Counted from the stretch's first letter, positions 1 through 8,485 are shown. The stretch: DNA of 64,000 bases from Hyphomicrobiales bacterium (GCA_017304475.1 JAFKKV010000038.1:24918-88917), one strand, 5' to 3'. Notes: generated by a model from the sequence alone, not told the origin. Made by a program: numbers and translations.

Positions 1-698
1 AGGCGCTCATCGCCTTCGACGCGGACCCGGACGCCAGTGTCGGTGTGCTGTGGGGCGCGGGTGGTGCGTTCTGCGCCGGTTTCGACCTGAAACACGCGGC
101 CAGCGCCGGAGACGGCCCGGCCTTCGGCGGGCCGCTCGACATCCCCGACGGCGACGGCGACTGGCCGCGCGGGCCGATGGGTCCGACCCGGCTGATGCTG
201 TCCAAGCCGGTGATCGCCGCGGTCGCCGGGCCGGCGGTCGCCGGCGGCATGGAGATCGCGCTCTGGTGCGATCTGCGGGTGATGGAGGAGGACGCCTATA
301 TGGGCGTCTATTGCAGGCGCTGGGGCGTGCCGCTGATCGACGGCGGCACGGTGCGCCTGCCGCGCATCGTCGGCCAGGGCAGGGCGCTCGACCTGATCCT
401 CACCGGCCGCAAGGTCGAGGCGGAGGAGGCCCTGCGCATCGGGCTCGCCGACCGGGTGGTGCCCAAGGGCACGTCGCGCGAAGCGGCGGAAGCGCTGGCC
501 CGCGAGATCGCCCGGTTCCCGCAAGGCTGCCTGCGCGCCGATCGCGCATCGGCCTATGCCCAATGGGACCTGCCGATCCAGGCGGCGCTGCGCAACGAAT
601 GGCGCGGCTCGGCACCGATGGTCGAGGCCGAAGGCGTCGCCGGCGCCGGCCGTTTCGCCGCCGGCAAGGGCCGCGGCGGCGATTTCGGGAGTATTTGA
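1..698 (+). CDS. Enoyl-CoA hydratase/isomerase (crotonase) family protein, 5' end outside window
   Basis: The reading frame is open from base 3 and ends at TGA 696-698, so the N-terminus lies upstream of the window. Crotonase landmarks are visible: GGAFCAGFDLK (acyl-CoA binding loop) and AGPAVAGGMEIALW (oxyanion-hole helix). In the next segment, WGVPLIDGGTVRLPR, no Glu appears where Glu144 of mitochondrial hydratase is expected, and RALDLILTG carries Asp at the Glu164 position. This variant occurs in crotonases whose reaction is not simple hydration, so the substrate and reaction are unassigned. The cytoplasmic, CoA-linked role is inferred from the family. Family assignment is firm; the exact enzyme is unknown. 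Confidence 0.85.
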   Translation, partial: ALIAFDADPDASVGVLWGAGGAFCAGFDLKHAASAGDGPAFGGPLDIPDGDGDWPRGPMGPTRLMLSKPVIAAVAGPAVAGGMEIALWCDLRVMEEDAYMGVYCRRWGVPLIDGGTVRLPRIVGQGRALDLILTGRKVEAEEALRIGLADRVVPKGTSREAAEALAREIARFPQGCLRADRASAYAQWDLPIQAALRNEWRGSAPMVEAEGVAGAGRFAAGKGRGGDFGSI

Positions 699-734
699 GG
701 GGAGTGGTGAATGCCGCCGCCCGCGCCGCGCTTC

Positions 735-946
735 AACCCTCTCCCGCGCCTTCGCGGGAGAGGGTGGCGGCGGAGCCGCCGGGTGAGGGTGGCTGCGCCG
801 GTGCTCTGAGTGCATTTCCGCTTTGAATTGATGGGCCGGCGCCCTGCAAACCCTCACCCGGCGCCTGACGGCGCCACCCTCTCCCGCAAGCGGGAGAGGG
901 TTTGCGCGCGCTGCGGTTTTCGCTTCATCCCCATTCGCTACTCGCC
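735..946. repeat. Palindromic repeat family A, copy 1
   Basis: Two GC-rich hairpin units face each other. The left unit (735-794) and the right unit (849-905) are near mirror images; each carries a CCCTCTCCCGC / GCGGGAGAGGG hairpin and a GGGTGAGGG or CCCTCACCC edge. They are separated by about 55 bp containing the motif GTGCATTTCCG. The tail 921-946 (a CCCCATTCGCTACTCGCC motif) recurs beside copy 3 near 26620-26657, so it appears to belong to the element. It is non-coding and lies between the crotonase and the Ldh gene. Confidence 0.85.
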
Positions 947-2035
947 CTACCGCAGCGCCGCGGTCGCCAATGCCTCGGGCACGCCGACCTTGCGCGCGGT
1001 GGCGACGATCGAATCCCAGGTGCCGTCGGACAGTGGCACGCCATCCTGCAGCTTCTTGGCCTTCGAGCGCATTTCGGCCTCGCCCGGGACCAGCACCTCG
1101 CCGCCGGCCTCGACCGGCCGGGCGCTCTTGTAATAGGCGACATATTCGGCGCAGTGGCCGGGGAAAAAGCCTTCGGGATCGATCACTTTGGGGTCGATAT
1201 AGATCGACATCATGCCGTTGCAGAAGCGCTTCCCCGGACCGGTGGTGCCGGCGCCCGTCAGGCCGCCGCCGAGGATCTCGCACATGAAGGCGAGGCCCGA
1301 GCCCTTGTGCTCGCCGAAGGCGCGGATGGCGCCGGGGCCGTTCATCGGGTCGCGCGTGCCGGCGCCGGGCGGGTAGGGGCCGTAGAGCACCGCGGGATCG
1401 CCGCTCTTGGCGCCGTCGGGCGAGATCAGCGCGTCCGGCGGCACGGGCTTGCCGCCCATGGAGGCGACCAGCACCTTGCCCTCGGCGACCAGGGAGGTGG
1501 CGAAATCGAGCAGCAGCGGCGCCTGACCCGGGCGCGGCACGCCGACGCAATAGGGCGCGGTGGAAATGCGCCGGTCGACGCCGCCATAAGGCGCGACCAG
1601 GATCGAGCCGACGACATTGACGAAATGGATCGAGACCAGGCCCTCGGCGGCGGCCATCTCGGCGAAATCGCCGATCCGGCCGAGATGGCCGGCGTGACGC
1701 AGCGCGACCGCGGCGAGGCCGTGGGCCTTGGCCTTGTCGATGCCGATCCTGACCGCCTGCGGGCCGACCGTCTGGCCGAAGCCATAATGGCCGTCGAGAA
1801 CCGCGAGCGAGGGCGTGTCGACGATCGCCGAGACCGACTTGCCGGCCTCGACCTTGCCTTCCCCGAGCCAGCCGACATAACGCTCGACGCGCGCCACGCC
1901 GTGGCTGTCATGGCCGGTGAGATTGGCTTCCGTCAGGTAGTGGCCGATGCGGCCGGCCTCGTCGGGCGCGCAGCCCGCGGCTTCGAAAATTGCGGTCACC
2001 AGCGCCACGAGGCGGCCGGCATCGACGATGGCCAT
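947..2035 (-). CDS. Ldh family (malate/L-lactate dehydrogenase-like) oxidoreductase
   Basis: A 362-residue NAD(P)-dependent 2-hydroxyacid dehydrogenase of the type II malate/L-lactate dehydrogenase family (distinct fold from classical LDH; also includes ureidoglycolate and sulfolactate dehydrogenases). Typical motifs are GHDSHGVARVERY (residues 41-53), ALRHAGHLGRIGDF (111-124, containing the probable catalytic His of the family's HxG segment) and the NVVGSILVAPYGG strand. Length matches the family. The start is ATG 2033-2035, preceded by GGGAGG; an upstream in-frame extension lacks family similarity. It stands alone on the minus strand, divergent from the hydrolase at 2175. The substrate cannot be read from sequence. 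Confidence 0.88.
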   Translation of the reverse strand: MAIVDAGRLVALVTAIFEAAGCAPDEAGRIGHYLTEANLTGHDSHGVARVERYVGWLGEGKVEAGKSVSAIVDTPSLAVLDGHYGFGQTVGPQAVRIGIDKAKAHGLAAVALRHAGHLGRIGDFAEMAAAEGLVSIHFVNVVGSILVAPYGGVDRRISTAPYCVGVPRPGQAPLLLDFATSLVAEGKVLVASMGGKPVPPDALISPDGAKSGDPAVLYGPYPPGAGTRDPMNGPGAIRAFGEHKGSGLAFMCEILGGGLTGAGTTGPGKRFCNGMMSIYIDPKVIDPEGFFPGHCAEYVAYYKSARPVEAGGEVLVPGEAEMRSKAKKLQDGVPLSDGTWDSIVATARKVGVPEALATAALR

Positions 2036-2174
2036 GGAATCCCTCCCGATTTTCCGGTGATCATGCCGGGCTATCGGGCGCGCGGGAAGCCCTGCCATGG
2101 GCAGGAGGGATGCGCGGCGCCGACCCTTTCGGCCCTGCCGGCCGCGGGCTAGGCTCGGTTCCGGAGGAGCCGTC

Positions 2175-3008
2175 ATGTCAAAACCCATTCCCGCTTTCGA
2201 GACCGGCCGCCTGGTGCGCCCCGACGGGGCCATGATCCATTACGAGGTCGCCGGCGAGGGGCCGGCCATTGCCTTCGCCCATGGCCTGGGCGGCAACCAT
2301 CTGAGCTGGTGGCAGTCGGCGCCGGTCTTTGCGCAGCGCCACCGGGTCGTCACCTTCTCGCATCGCGGCTTCCCGCCCTCGACCGCCCCCGGCGGGGCCC
2401 CCGATCCGACGCTTTATGCCGGCGACCTGCTGGCCCTGCTCGATCATCTCGGCATCGACAAGGTGGTGATCGCCGGCCAATCGATGGGCGGCTGGACCGC
2501 GGTCGAGACGGCGCTCGCCGCGCCGTCGCGGGTCGCCGGCATCGTCATGGCCTGCACGTCGGGTTCGTTCGACTATGATCATTTCGACGATGCCGGCGTG
2601 AAGGCCTGGCGCGCGTCGGCGCCCAAGGCGATCGCCGCCCTGGTCGAGCGCGGCATTCACCGCGCCGCGGGTGCGCGCATGGCCGAGGAACAGCCCGACA
2701 TCCACGCGCTCTATCAGGCGATCGACCGGCTGTCCTTCGGGCTGGACAAGAACGAGGTCGGCAATCGCATCCGCAAGATGCGCGTGCGCGGGCCGGCCGA
2801 CGCCGCCAGGATCGCCTGTCCGGCGCTGTTCGTCATCGGCGAGGAAGACCTCCTGATCTGCCCGCGCGGCATCGAGCTGGTGGCCGCCACCTTGCCCAAG
2901 GCGCGCACGGTCGTCGTGCCGGTCTCCGGACATTCGGTCTATTTCGAGCGGCCGACCTTGTTCAACGCGACGGTGCAGGGGTTCCTGGCGGAGATCGGCT
3001 GGGAGTGA
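2175..3008 (+). CDS. Alpha/beta-fold hydrolase
   Basis: A 277-residue single-domain alpha/beta hydrolase. The catalytic triad is visible: nucleophile Ser103 in GQSMGGW, Asp225 in IGEEDLL and His253 in SGHSVYF. HGLGGNHLSW (residues 36-45) supplies the oxyanion loop. It resembles the 3-oxoadipate enol-lactonase/haloperoxidase-like branch, but the substrate is unknown. The start at 2175 follows GGAGGA by a normal distance; the longer frame upstream overlaps the promoter space of the divergent Ldh gene. No signal peptide is seen, so it is probably cytoplasmic. The Ldh gene next to it may belong to the same catabolic unit, but that is inference. Confidence 0.87.
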   Translation: MSKPIPAFETGRLVRPDGAMIHYEVAGEGPAIAFAHGLGGNHLSWWQSAPVFAQRHRVVTFSHRGFPPSTAPGGAPDPTLYAGDLLALLDHLGIDKVVIAGQSMGGWTAVETALAAPSRVAGIVMACTSGSFDYDHFDDAGVKAWRASAPKAIAALVERGIHRAAGARMAEEQPDIHALYQAIDRLSFGLDKNEVGNRIRKMRVRGPADAARIACPALFVIGEEDLLICPRGIELVAATLPKARTVVVPVSGHSVYFERPTLFNATVQGFLAEIGWE

Positions 3009-3037
3009 GGGGGGCGCCCTGATCTCGCGGCACTTAT

Positions 3038-3137
3038 CGTCTTGGCCGGGCTTGTCCCGGCCATCCACGCATGTCTTGCACCGAAAGCCTTAGACCGAAG
3101 CAAGTCGTGGATGGCCGGGACAAGCCCGGCCAAGACG
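3038..3137. repeat. Palindromic repeat family B, copy 1 (perfect 32-bp inverted repeat)
   Basis: The arms 3038-3069 and 3106-3137 are exact reverse complements (32 bp), separated by a 36-nt loop whose edges can pair further. The arm core is GGCCGGGCTTGTCCCGGCC followed by ATCCACG. A second, diverged copy lies at 20321-20449. It occupies most of the 337-bp gene-free stretch between the convergent hydrolase and motB genes; the rest (3138-3345) shows nothing else I can identify. Confidence 0.9.
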
Positions 3138-3345
3138 ACGTGGGAGGCTCGCAAGGTTGGACCCGAGGGCAGGATCGCGCTCTTGGCGATCGGCTCGTGT
3201 CTTTCATAGGGCCTTCAGCGCCGACGAACGCGAGCCCGTTGAGAAACTGCGCGAATGCCGCAGCCCTGCCTGGGAGGGGCAAAGAACGCCCCTTCCCAAT
3301 CGCCTGGGGGCTGAAACCCAGCCCACCGACCGCCCGAGCGCCGGC

Positions 3346-4170
3346 TCAATGCCCCAGGATCGCCCTGGGCGCGACGGGGGCTTCCTTCATGATGAGGATC
3401 GAGATCCGCCGGTTGGCCGCCAGATAGGGGTCGTCGGGGAACATCGGCTCGGTATCGGCCTTGCCGGTGACGGCAAAGAGGCGGTCGCTCGGCAGGCCGT
3501 TCTCCTCCAGGATCATGCGCACCGCATTGGCGCGGTCCGAGGTCAGGTCCCAGGGGCCGTAGCCGGGCCGGCCGAGCACGCGCAGGCTCGATGTATGGCC
3601 GGTCACGGTGATGCGGTTGGACAATTGGCGCAGCGCAGGCGTGATCGCCGCGATCAGCCGGCGGGTGCGCTCATAGGGCTCGCGCCCGTCAGGCGGGAAC
3701 ATGGCGCGGCCGTCCTGATCGACGATCTGCAGGTCGAGGCCGTCGGGCCGCTCCTCCATGATGACGTTCTTGGAGATCTCGGCGATTTCCGGGAAGGCCT
3801 GCAGGGCCTGGCGCAGGCTGGCGGCGGCCAGCGCCATCTGGCGGTCGGCCTGCAGGGCGAGCGCGTTCGGCTCGTCGCGATTGGCCTGGGGGCCGGGCCG
3901 GTCGGAGGGCGAATCCGGCGTCGGCGAGACATTCTGCACATAGGGCCGCATCGGCACGCCGTTGAGCTCGATCATGCCGGTCATCAGCGTGTTGTTGGTC
4001 GTGCCGAATGCCTCCCGGAACGACCCGGTCATCATGTGCTTCTTGCGCTCGTCCTGGTTCGAGGTCGCGACCAGCACGACGAAGAAGGACATCAAGAGGC
4101 CCATCAGGTCGGCGAAGGTGACGAACCAGCCGTGACCGCCCGCGTGACCACCACCCTTACGCTTGGCCAT
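3346..4170 (-). CDS. motB: MotB-like stator subunit with OmpA-type peptidoglycan-binding domain
   Basis: A 274-residue protein with a short Lys/Gly-rich N-terminus and one membrane segment (about residues 17-36) containing the ion-binding Asp21 in FADLMGLLMSFFVV. This is followed by a periplasmic linker and an OmpA-like domain (about 145-262; motifs VTGHTS, LTSDRANAVR, NRRISILI) that anchors the stator to peptidoglycan. The DLMxLLMxFFV pattern resembles PomB/MotB of the shorter MotA/PomA systems more than enterobacterial MotB. It lies 7 bp downstream of motA in the same operon. No other flagellar genes are in the window, so whether it drives a flagellum or another envelope process is open. 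Confidence 0.85.
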   Translation of the reverse strand: MAKRKGGGHAGGHGWFVTFADLMGLLMSFFVVLVATSNQDERKKHMMTGSFREAFGTTNNTLMTGMIELNGVPMRPYVQNVSPTPDSPSDRPGPQANRDEPNALALQADRQMALAAASLRQALQAFPEIAEISKNVIMEERPDGLDLQIVDQDGRAMFPPDGREPYERTRRLIAAITPALRQLSNRITVTGHTSSLRVLGRPGYGPWDLTSDRANAVRMILEENGLPSDRLFAVTGKADTEPMFPDDPYLAANRRISILIMKEAPVAPRAILGH

Positions 4171-4177
4171 GGAAACC

Positions 4178-4948
4178 TCAGGCTGCTTCCGCGAGTTCGT
4201 GGCGGTCGTGGACGGTCAGATAGGCCAACAGCATTTCCTTGACGATCTGCGGGCTCTTCTGATTGCGGATCTGCACGACGCCGTCGATGATGATCGAGCG
4301 GGCGATGTCCTCCTCGACCATCTTGACGTGGCATTTGTCGGCGATCGGCATGCACACCATGTTGGCGACCACCGCGCCGTAAAGCGTCGCGATCAGCGCC
4401 ATGGCCATGATCGGCCCGAGCTTGGAGGGGTCGGTCATGTTGGCGAACATGTTGACCATGCCCAGCAGCGTTCCGATCATGCCGAAGGCCGGCGCGCAGT
4501 CGCCGATCGAGCGGTAGATCTTCTGCGCCTCGTCGAGCTGGACGTAGACATTGTCCTTTTCCGTTTCCATCGTCGTGCGGATGAAATCGGCGTCGTAGCC
4601 GTCGGCGATGTAGCGCACGCCCTGGGCCAGGGTGGGATCCGAGACCTCGAGCTTTTCCAGGGCGTTCGGACCCTGCTTGCGCGCCACGTCGGCGATCTTG
4701 GCGATCTCCTCGACCAGGTCGCGATGGCTGATCGAGCGCATGGCGAGCGCCGCCTTGAAGCCCATGGGAATGCCATGCAGCACGACCGGCAGCGGATAAC
4801 GGGTCAAGGTGGCGGTAAAGGCGCCGCCGAAAATGATGATCAGCGCGTGTTTGTCGACATATTGGCCGAAATTGCCGCCGTCGATCATGATCAGGGTCAC
4901 GATCGTGACCACCGCGCCGACCAGGCCCAGGATTGTTGCGATATCCAT
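4178..4948 (-). CDS. motA: MotA/PomA-type stator subunit (MotA/TolQ/ExbB family)
   Basis: A 256-residue membrane protein with four predicted helices: residues 3-22, 34-50, about 150-172 and about 177-203. The two conserved prolines of the channel (Pro153 in CAPAFGMIGTLLGM and Pro201 in VCMPIADK) and a charged cytoplasmic loop (about 60-145) are present. At about 255 residues it matches PomA and Bacillus MotA/MotP rather than the about 290-residue MotA usual in alphaproteobacterial flagellar clusters. It is the first gene of a two-gene operon with motB. A TTAA-N7-TTAA box lies 61 bp upstream of the start, suggesting cell-cycle regulator CtrA control. Confidence 0.87.
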   Translation of the reverse strand: MDIATILGLVGAVVTIVTLIMIDGGNFGQYVDKHALIIIFGGAFTATLTRYPLPVVLHGIPMGFKAALAMRSISHRDLVEEIAKIADVARKQGPNALEKLEVSDPTLAQGVRYIADGYDADFIRTTMETEKDNVYVQLDEAQKIYRSIGDCAPAFGMIGTLLGMVNMFANMTDPSKLGPIMAMALIATLYGAVVANMVCMPIADKCHVKMVEEDIARSIIIDGVVQIRNQKSPQIVKEMLLAYLTVHDRHELAEAA

Positions 4949-5008
4949 TGATGGTTCCGCGCGGGCCCCTGCATGTGATCGATCTGTTCGAACCCTAGGC
5001 GACGGGCC

Positions 5009-5023
5009 TTAAAGGCCTCTTAA
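5009..5023 (-). promoter_or_regulatory. CtrA-type binding box upstream of motAB
   Basis: TTAA at 5009-5012 and TTAA at 5020-5023 are separated by exactly 7 bases, the full CtrA consensus TTAA-N7-TTAA. It lies 61 bp upstream of the motA start. TTAA tetramers are very rare in this GC-rich window (about ten seen in 64 kb), so a correctly spaced pair here is unlikely to be chance. CtrA control of motility genes is well known in alphaproteobacteria; binding here is inference. Confidence 0.65.
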
Positions 5024-5230
5024 GGTTGAGGCATGGTTGCGCTTCTCGATGCAAGTCGAGGCACTCCGCCCGGTGGCTGCGGCCGGGGGGCTCAGGCCGG
5101 TCCGGGCGTGCGGCCGAGGCCGGTCGAGAGGCCGTTTCAGCCTGGCTCTTGAGTCTTGCCCGTGAGTCTTGCGACAATCAGGGCCCTCCGGCGTCAGCCG
5201 GAATCGATCATCAGACCCAAGGACATTCCC

Positions 5231-5422
5231 ATGCAGAAGAAGGCCGCGCTGATTTGCGCCGTCCTCTCGCTCGTCGTGGTTGCCGGCTGCGCCCAGACCC
5301 CGGCGGCCCAGGCGCCCGTGGCACCCGTGACGAATGCGACGCCGCCGCCGCTGCCGCCGGATCCGGCGCTGGGGCAGCCCACGACGCCGGCGACCCCCGC
5401 ACGCCAGCGCCGGGGCGGCTGA
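5231..5422 (+). CDS. Small proline/alanine-rich lipoprotein
   Basis: A 63-residue protein starting at ATG 5231 with AAGGA just upstream. It has a Lys-rich N-terminus, a hydrophobic stretch and a lipobox VVAGC with Cys20 as the lipidation site. The mature part is low-complexity Ala/Pro/Thr ending in QRRGG. No known domain is seen. It probably localises to the outer or inner membrane leaflet; function is unknown. It stands alone in the orientation of the GST gene 110 bp downstream. Confidence 0.65.
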   Translation: MQKKAALICAVLSLVVVAGCAQTPAAQAPVAPVTNATPPPLPPDPALGQPTTPATPARQRRGG

Positions 5423-5531
5423 GCCCCGGCCGCGGGGCTTGGACGGCCAAGCTTGCCACTTTTTCGACAAGACATGTCGTTCAAGTGAATTTGACCGGGA
5501 TTTCGGCCCGGACTCAGGAAAGAGGTGCCGA

Positions 5532-6173
5532 TTGGCTGACTACCGGCTTCATTGTTTCGCCCAGTCGGGAAACTCCTACAAGGTCGCGCTGATGCTTGCG
5601 CTGTGCGGCCTGGATTGGGAGGCCGACGTCGTCGACTTCTTTCACGGCGCGACGCGCGAGGCGGAGTGGCGGAGCGAGGTGAATGCGATGGGCGAAGCGC
5701 CGGTGCTCGAGCATGCCGGCAAGCGGCTGGCCCAGTCCGGGGTCATCCTGACCTATCTGTCGCGCCGGACCGGCCAGTTCGGCCCGGCCGACGAGGACGA
5801 GGAACTGGAGATCCTGCGCTGGTTCCTGTTCGACAACCACAAGTTCACCAGCTATTTCGCGACCCATCGCTTCATGTTCTCGCTGGCCGGCAAGCCTGCC
5901 GATCCCGCGGTTCTGGGCTTTCTCAGGTCGCGCATCGATGCGGCGCTGGCGATCGTCGAGACGCATCTGGCGGAGCGGCCGTTCATCGTCGGCGGCCGGC
6001 CGACCATCGCGGACCTTTCGCTCGCCGGTTACATGTTCTATCCGATCGCCGAGACCGGCTACGACCTTGCCGCTTCGCATCCCCATATTCACGCCTGGCG
6101 TGAGCGGATCGCGGCGCTGCCGGGCTGGAAGCCACCCTACGACCTCATGCCCGCCGCGCCGTCGGCGACCTGA
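5532..6173 (+). CDS. Glutathione S-transferase family protein
   Basis: A 213-residue cytosolic GST with an N-terminal thioredoxin-like half (about residues 1-80, with the FAQSGNSYKVAL glutathione-site region and GEAPVLEHAG) and an all-helical C-terminal half (about 90-205, containing the RPTIADLSLAGYM motif). I chose the TTG start at 5532, preceded by GGAAAGAGG, because family similarity begins immediately after it; an in-frame extension upstream has none. Its substrate is unknown; detoxification or glutathione-dependent isomerisation are the usual roles. The lipoprotein at 6185 follows after 11 bp, so the two may be co-transcribed. Confidence 0.85.
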   Translation: MADYRLHCFAQSGNSYKVALMLALCGLDWEADVVDFFHGATREAEWRSEVNAMGEAPVLEHAGKRLAQSGVILTYLSRRTGQFGPADEDEELEILRWFLFDNHKFTSYFATHRFMFSLAGKPADPAVLGFLRSRIDAALAIVETHLAERPFIVGGRPTIADLSLAGYMFYPIAETGYDLAASHPHIHAWRERIAALPGWKPPYDLMPAAPSAT

Positions 6174-6184
6174 TCGGATCCGCC

Positions 6185-6670
6185 ATGCGCCTTGTTCTGG
6201 TTCTCGCTTCGGCCGCGGCGCTCGCCGCCTGCACGACGGCTTCGGAAGCGCCCGTCGCGTCGAATACGGCCGCCCGCGTCGAGGCCGCGCCGGTGACGCC
6301 GGTCGCGGCGAGCGCCTTGCCGCCGCTCGCAGCCGCGCCGGCAGCCCAGCCCGTCGCGCCAACACCGGTGTCGGGCTCGGCCATGATGCAGCGGGCGCCG
6401 GGCGCGCGCGAAAGCGCCGGCCTGAGCAATGTGTCGCAGGTGTCGCGCGGCGGCGCGACCAGCGGCAATGCGCTGGGGGGAACCATCGTCAGCGGCCAGA
6501 CCGCGGGCGTCATCCCGAGCGTCATCGACCGCAACCGCACCTTGCCCTCGCGGCGGAGCACGGCGCCGACCGATCCGCTCGGACCGGGCACCGCGCCGCC
6601 GGTCGTCGCGCCCGAACTGCGCGATACGACCGGCAATACGCTCAGAAACCGCCAGCGCGTCGATTTCTGA
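6185..6670 (+). CDS. Ala-rich lipoprotein of unknown function
   Basis: A 161-residue protein with a clear type II signal peptide, lipobox LAAC with Cys16, followed by a low-complexity Ala/Pro/Val region (about 17-65) and a more ordered tail containing GLSNVSQVSRGG and DTTGNTLRNRQRVDF. It contains no recognisable domain. It lies 11 bp downstream of the GST gene. Expected location is the periplasmic face of a membrane. Function cannot be assigned. Confidence 0.7.
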   Translation: MRLVLVLASAAALAACTTASEAPVASNTAARVEAAPVTPVAASALPPLAAAPAAQPVAPTPVSGSAMMQRAPGARESAGLSNVSQVSRGGATSGNALGGTIVSGQTAGVIPSVIDRNRTLPSRRSTAPTDPLGPGTAPPVVAPELRDTTGNTLRNRQRVDF

Positions 6671-6774
6671 CACTGCGGGCCGTTTGAAACGACCGAAATA
6701 GGCCTCCTGCCGCTGCGCCACGCAGCGGCAACGGCGACGTGCCACAAGCGCCTCCAGATCCTGGAGGCTTCGGC

Positions 6775-7107
6775 ATGATCGACTTCATCAACACCCGCCG
6801 CGCCGTCCTGGCCGGCGCCGTCGTCGTCGCGACGCTGTTCGCCGCCCAGGCGCCTGCGTCCGCGACCGCCTTTTGCGCGATCAAGGAAACCTCCGACGGC
6901 TTCGTGGCTCTGCGCGCCGCGCCTGATCGCAATGCCGCGACCCTGGTCCGCATGAAGGCCGGGGACGAGGTGATGCTTCGCGCCGGTCGCCGCGGCGCCT
7001 GGCAGGAGGTGCTCTATTGGCCCGGCGGCACGCGCCTCGAGCGCCCCGGGGCCAGCGCCGGCCGGCACGGCTGGGTCCATGCACAACTCATCGATATCTG
7101 CGGCTGA
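6775..7107 (+). CDS. Small secreted SH3-like domain protein
   Basis: A 110-residue exported protein. The N-terminus contains twin arginines (NTRRAVLAGA) and a hydrophobic core ending ASATA, so Tat or Sec export is possible. The mature part reads as one bacterial SH3-like fold: GFVALRAAPDRNAATLVRMK, then GDEVML, then WQEVLYW, closing with GWVHAQLIDIC. Such domains usually bind peptidoglycan or mediate envelope contacts. The start at ATG 6775 is preceded by CTGGAGGC. It is followed by another SH3-like protein 31 bp downstream, probably in one operon. The ligand is unknown. Confidence 0.72.
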   Translation: MIDFINTRRAVLAGAVVVATLFAAQAPASATAFCAIKETSDGFVALRAAPDRNAATLVRMKAGDEVMLRAGRRGAWQEVLYWPGGTRLERPGASAGRHGWVHAQLIDICG

Positions 7108-7138
7108 CCTGTCGCTCCCAACCGTGAGACGTCCCGAC

Positions 7139-8485
7139 ATGAAGCGCCTTGTTCTGGCCGTGCTGGCCGCCGCGTCGCTCGGTGGCGCCGCCTCCGCCGA
7201 GGCCTCGCAGCCGTCATGCTCGATCGAGGGACTGGCATGGCGCGACGATGCGGTGTTTCAAGCCGCGCGGCATCCGGCGATCCGGCAGCAGCGCATCGGT
7301 CAGATCCTGTGCCGGACCGAACAGGTTTTCACGCTGCGCCATGCCGGCGCGGACTTCACCATCTTGCGCGCGAAGGTCTACGAGTTCTCGTCATCCTCGC
7401 TCGACGGCATCGGCGGCCAGGAGGGCGTCAACCTGATCAGCGTATCGCGCAAGGTGGGCGACGCCGAGACGGTCATCGCCCGCTTCTTCGTGCCCTACGA
7501 CGTCTCCCGCGATGTTCCGATCTTCGCGCCGGCTATCGCCGGCGATGCCGCCAACACCGTCCTGACCCTCGCGCCTGGCCTGGAGACCGCCTATCGGATC
7601 GAGGCTGACGGTCTGAAACCGTTCCGGGCGACCGCCTGGGTCGCGCAGGCCGAAAAACTGATCCCCCGCGGCGCCGGCATCGGCCAGGTCCTTAAGGTCG
7701 ACTTCGCCGGTCTGGAGGGGCGGCTGGTGTTTTTCCGGGGCAATGCCGACGATCCGGCAAGCCCAGGCAGCGTGGCCGACCGCGGCACCGTTCTGGTCGT
7801 GAAGCTCGCCTGGCAGGGCGGTGCGCTGGTGCTCGTGGACCATGATGCGGCCCGGCTCGAGCCGCGCGCAGCCTCGATGGATGCCGCGGATGCCGCGGCC
7901 ATGGCGGGCGAGGACAGGGCGTTCGCCAGCCTGCGTGACCAGCTTCCGGCTGGCGCGGAGCCCTGCGATCTCCGCGGCTGGTCGGTCGATGTCGATCCGC
8001 GTGGCATGAACGTGCGCGCCGCGCCGTCCGCGCAGGCACGCGTGCTGGGCCTGGTGCCGCCCGCAAGGCGCGTGCCGGCGCATGAGGCGCTCGGTGACGA
8101 GCCGGTCCGGGCGGAATTCGCCATTGTCGGATTTCAGGCAGGCTGGTTCCTGATCGAGAAGATCCAGGCCCCGGGGGTCGCCTATGGCGAACGCTACCCG
8201 AGCCATTTGCCGCGTCCCTTCGCCGGCCGTGGCTGGGTCAGCGCCAGGCTGGTCGGCGGTGCCTATGCCAATGGTGGCCTGCCGACCGGCCGGCTCTATC
8301 TCGCGCCACACGCCGACGCCGCCACCCGCGAAGCGCTGAACGAGGGCGGCCATCCGCTCAGCATCGACGGCTCGCCACGGCGCATCCTGGCCTGTTCGGG
8401 CCCCTGGGTGCTGATCGAGACACAGACCGGCACGCGCGGCTGGTGGCGCGGCCTCTGCTCGAACCAAGTGACCAATTGCAGCTAG
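7139..8485 (+). CDS. Secreted protein with C-terminal SH3-like domain, function unknown
   Basis: A 448-residue protein with a Sec signal peptide (about residues 1-22, MKRLVLAVLAAASLGGAASA). The N-terminal half (about 25-270) has no family I recognise. Around residues 283-370 lies an SH3-like segment (DPRGMNVRAAPSAQARVLG, then WFLIEK, then GRGWVSARLVGG), and the C-terminus (GTRGWWRGLCSNQ) resembles a second, partial SH3-like strand set. Five or more cysteines suggest periplasmic disulfides. It lies 31 bp downstream of the small SH3-like gene. The pair may form a periplasmic complex; this is inference. Confidence 0.7.
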   Translation: MKRLVLAVLAAASLGGAASAEASQPSCSIEGLAWRDDAVFQAARHPAIRQQRIGQILCRTEQVFTLRHAGADFTILRAKVYEFSSSSLDGIGGQEGVNLISVSRKVGDAETVIARFFVPYDVSRDVPIFAPAIAGDAANTVLTLAPGLETAYRIEADGLKPFRATAWVAQAEKLIPRGAGIGQVLKVDFAGLEGRLVFFRGNADDPASPGSVADRGTVLVVKLAWQGGALVLVDHDAARLEPRAASMDAADAAAMAGEDRAFASLRDQLPAGAEPCDLRGWSVDVDPRGMNVRAAPSAQARVLGLVPPARRVPAHEALGDEPVRAEFAIVGFQAGWFLIEKIQAPGVAYGERYPSHLPRPFAGRGWVSARLVGGAYANGGLPTGRLYLAPHADAATREALNEGGHPLSIDGSPRRILACSGPWVLIETQTGTRGWWRGLCSNQVTNCS

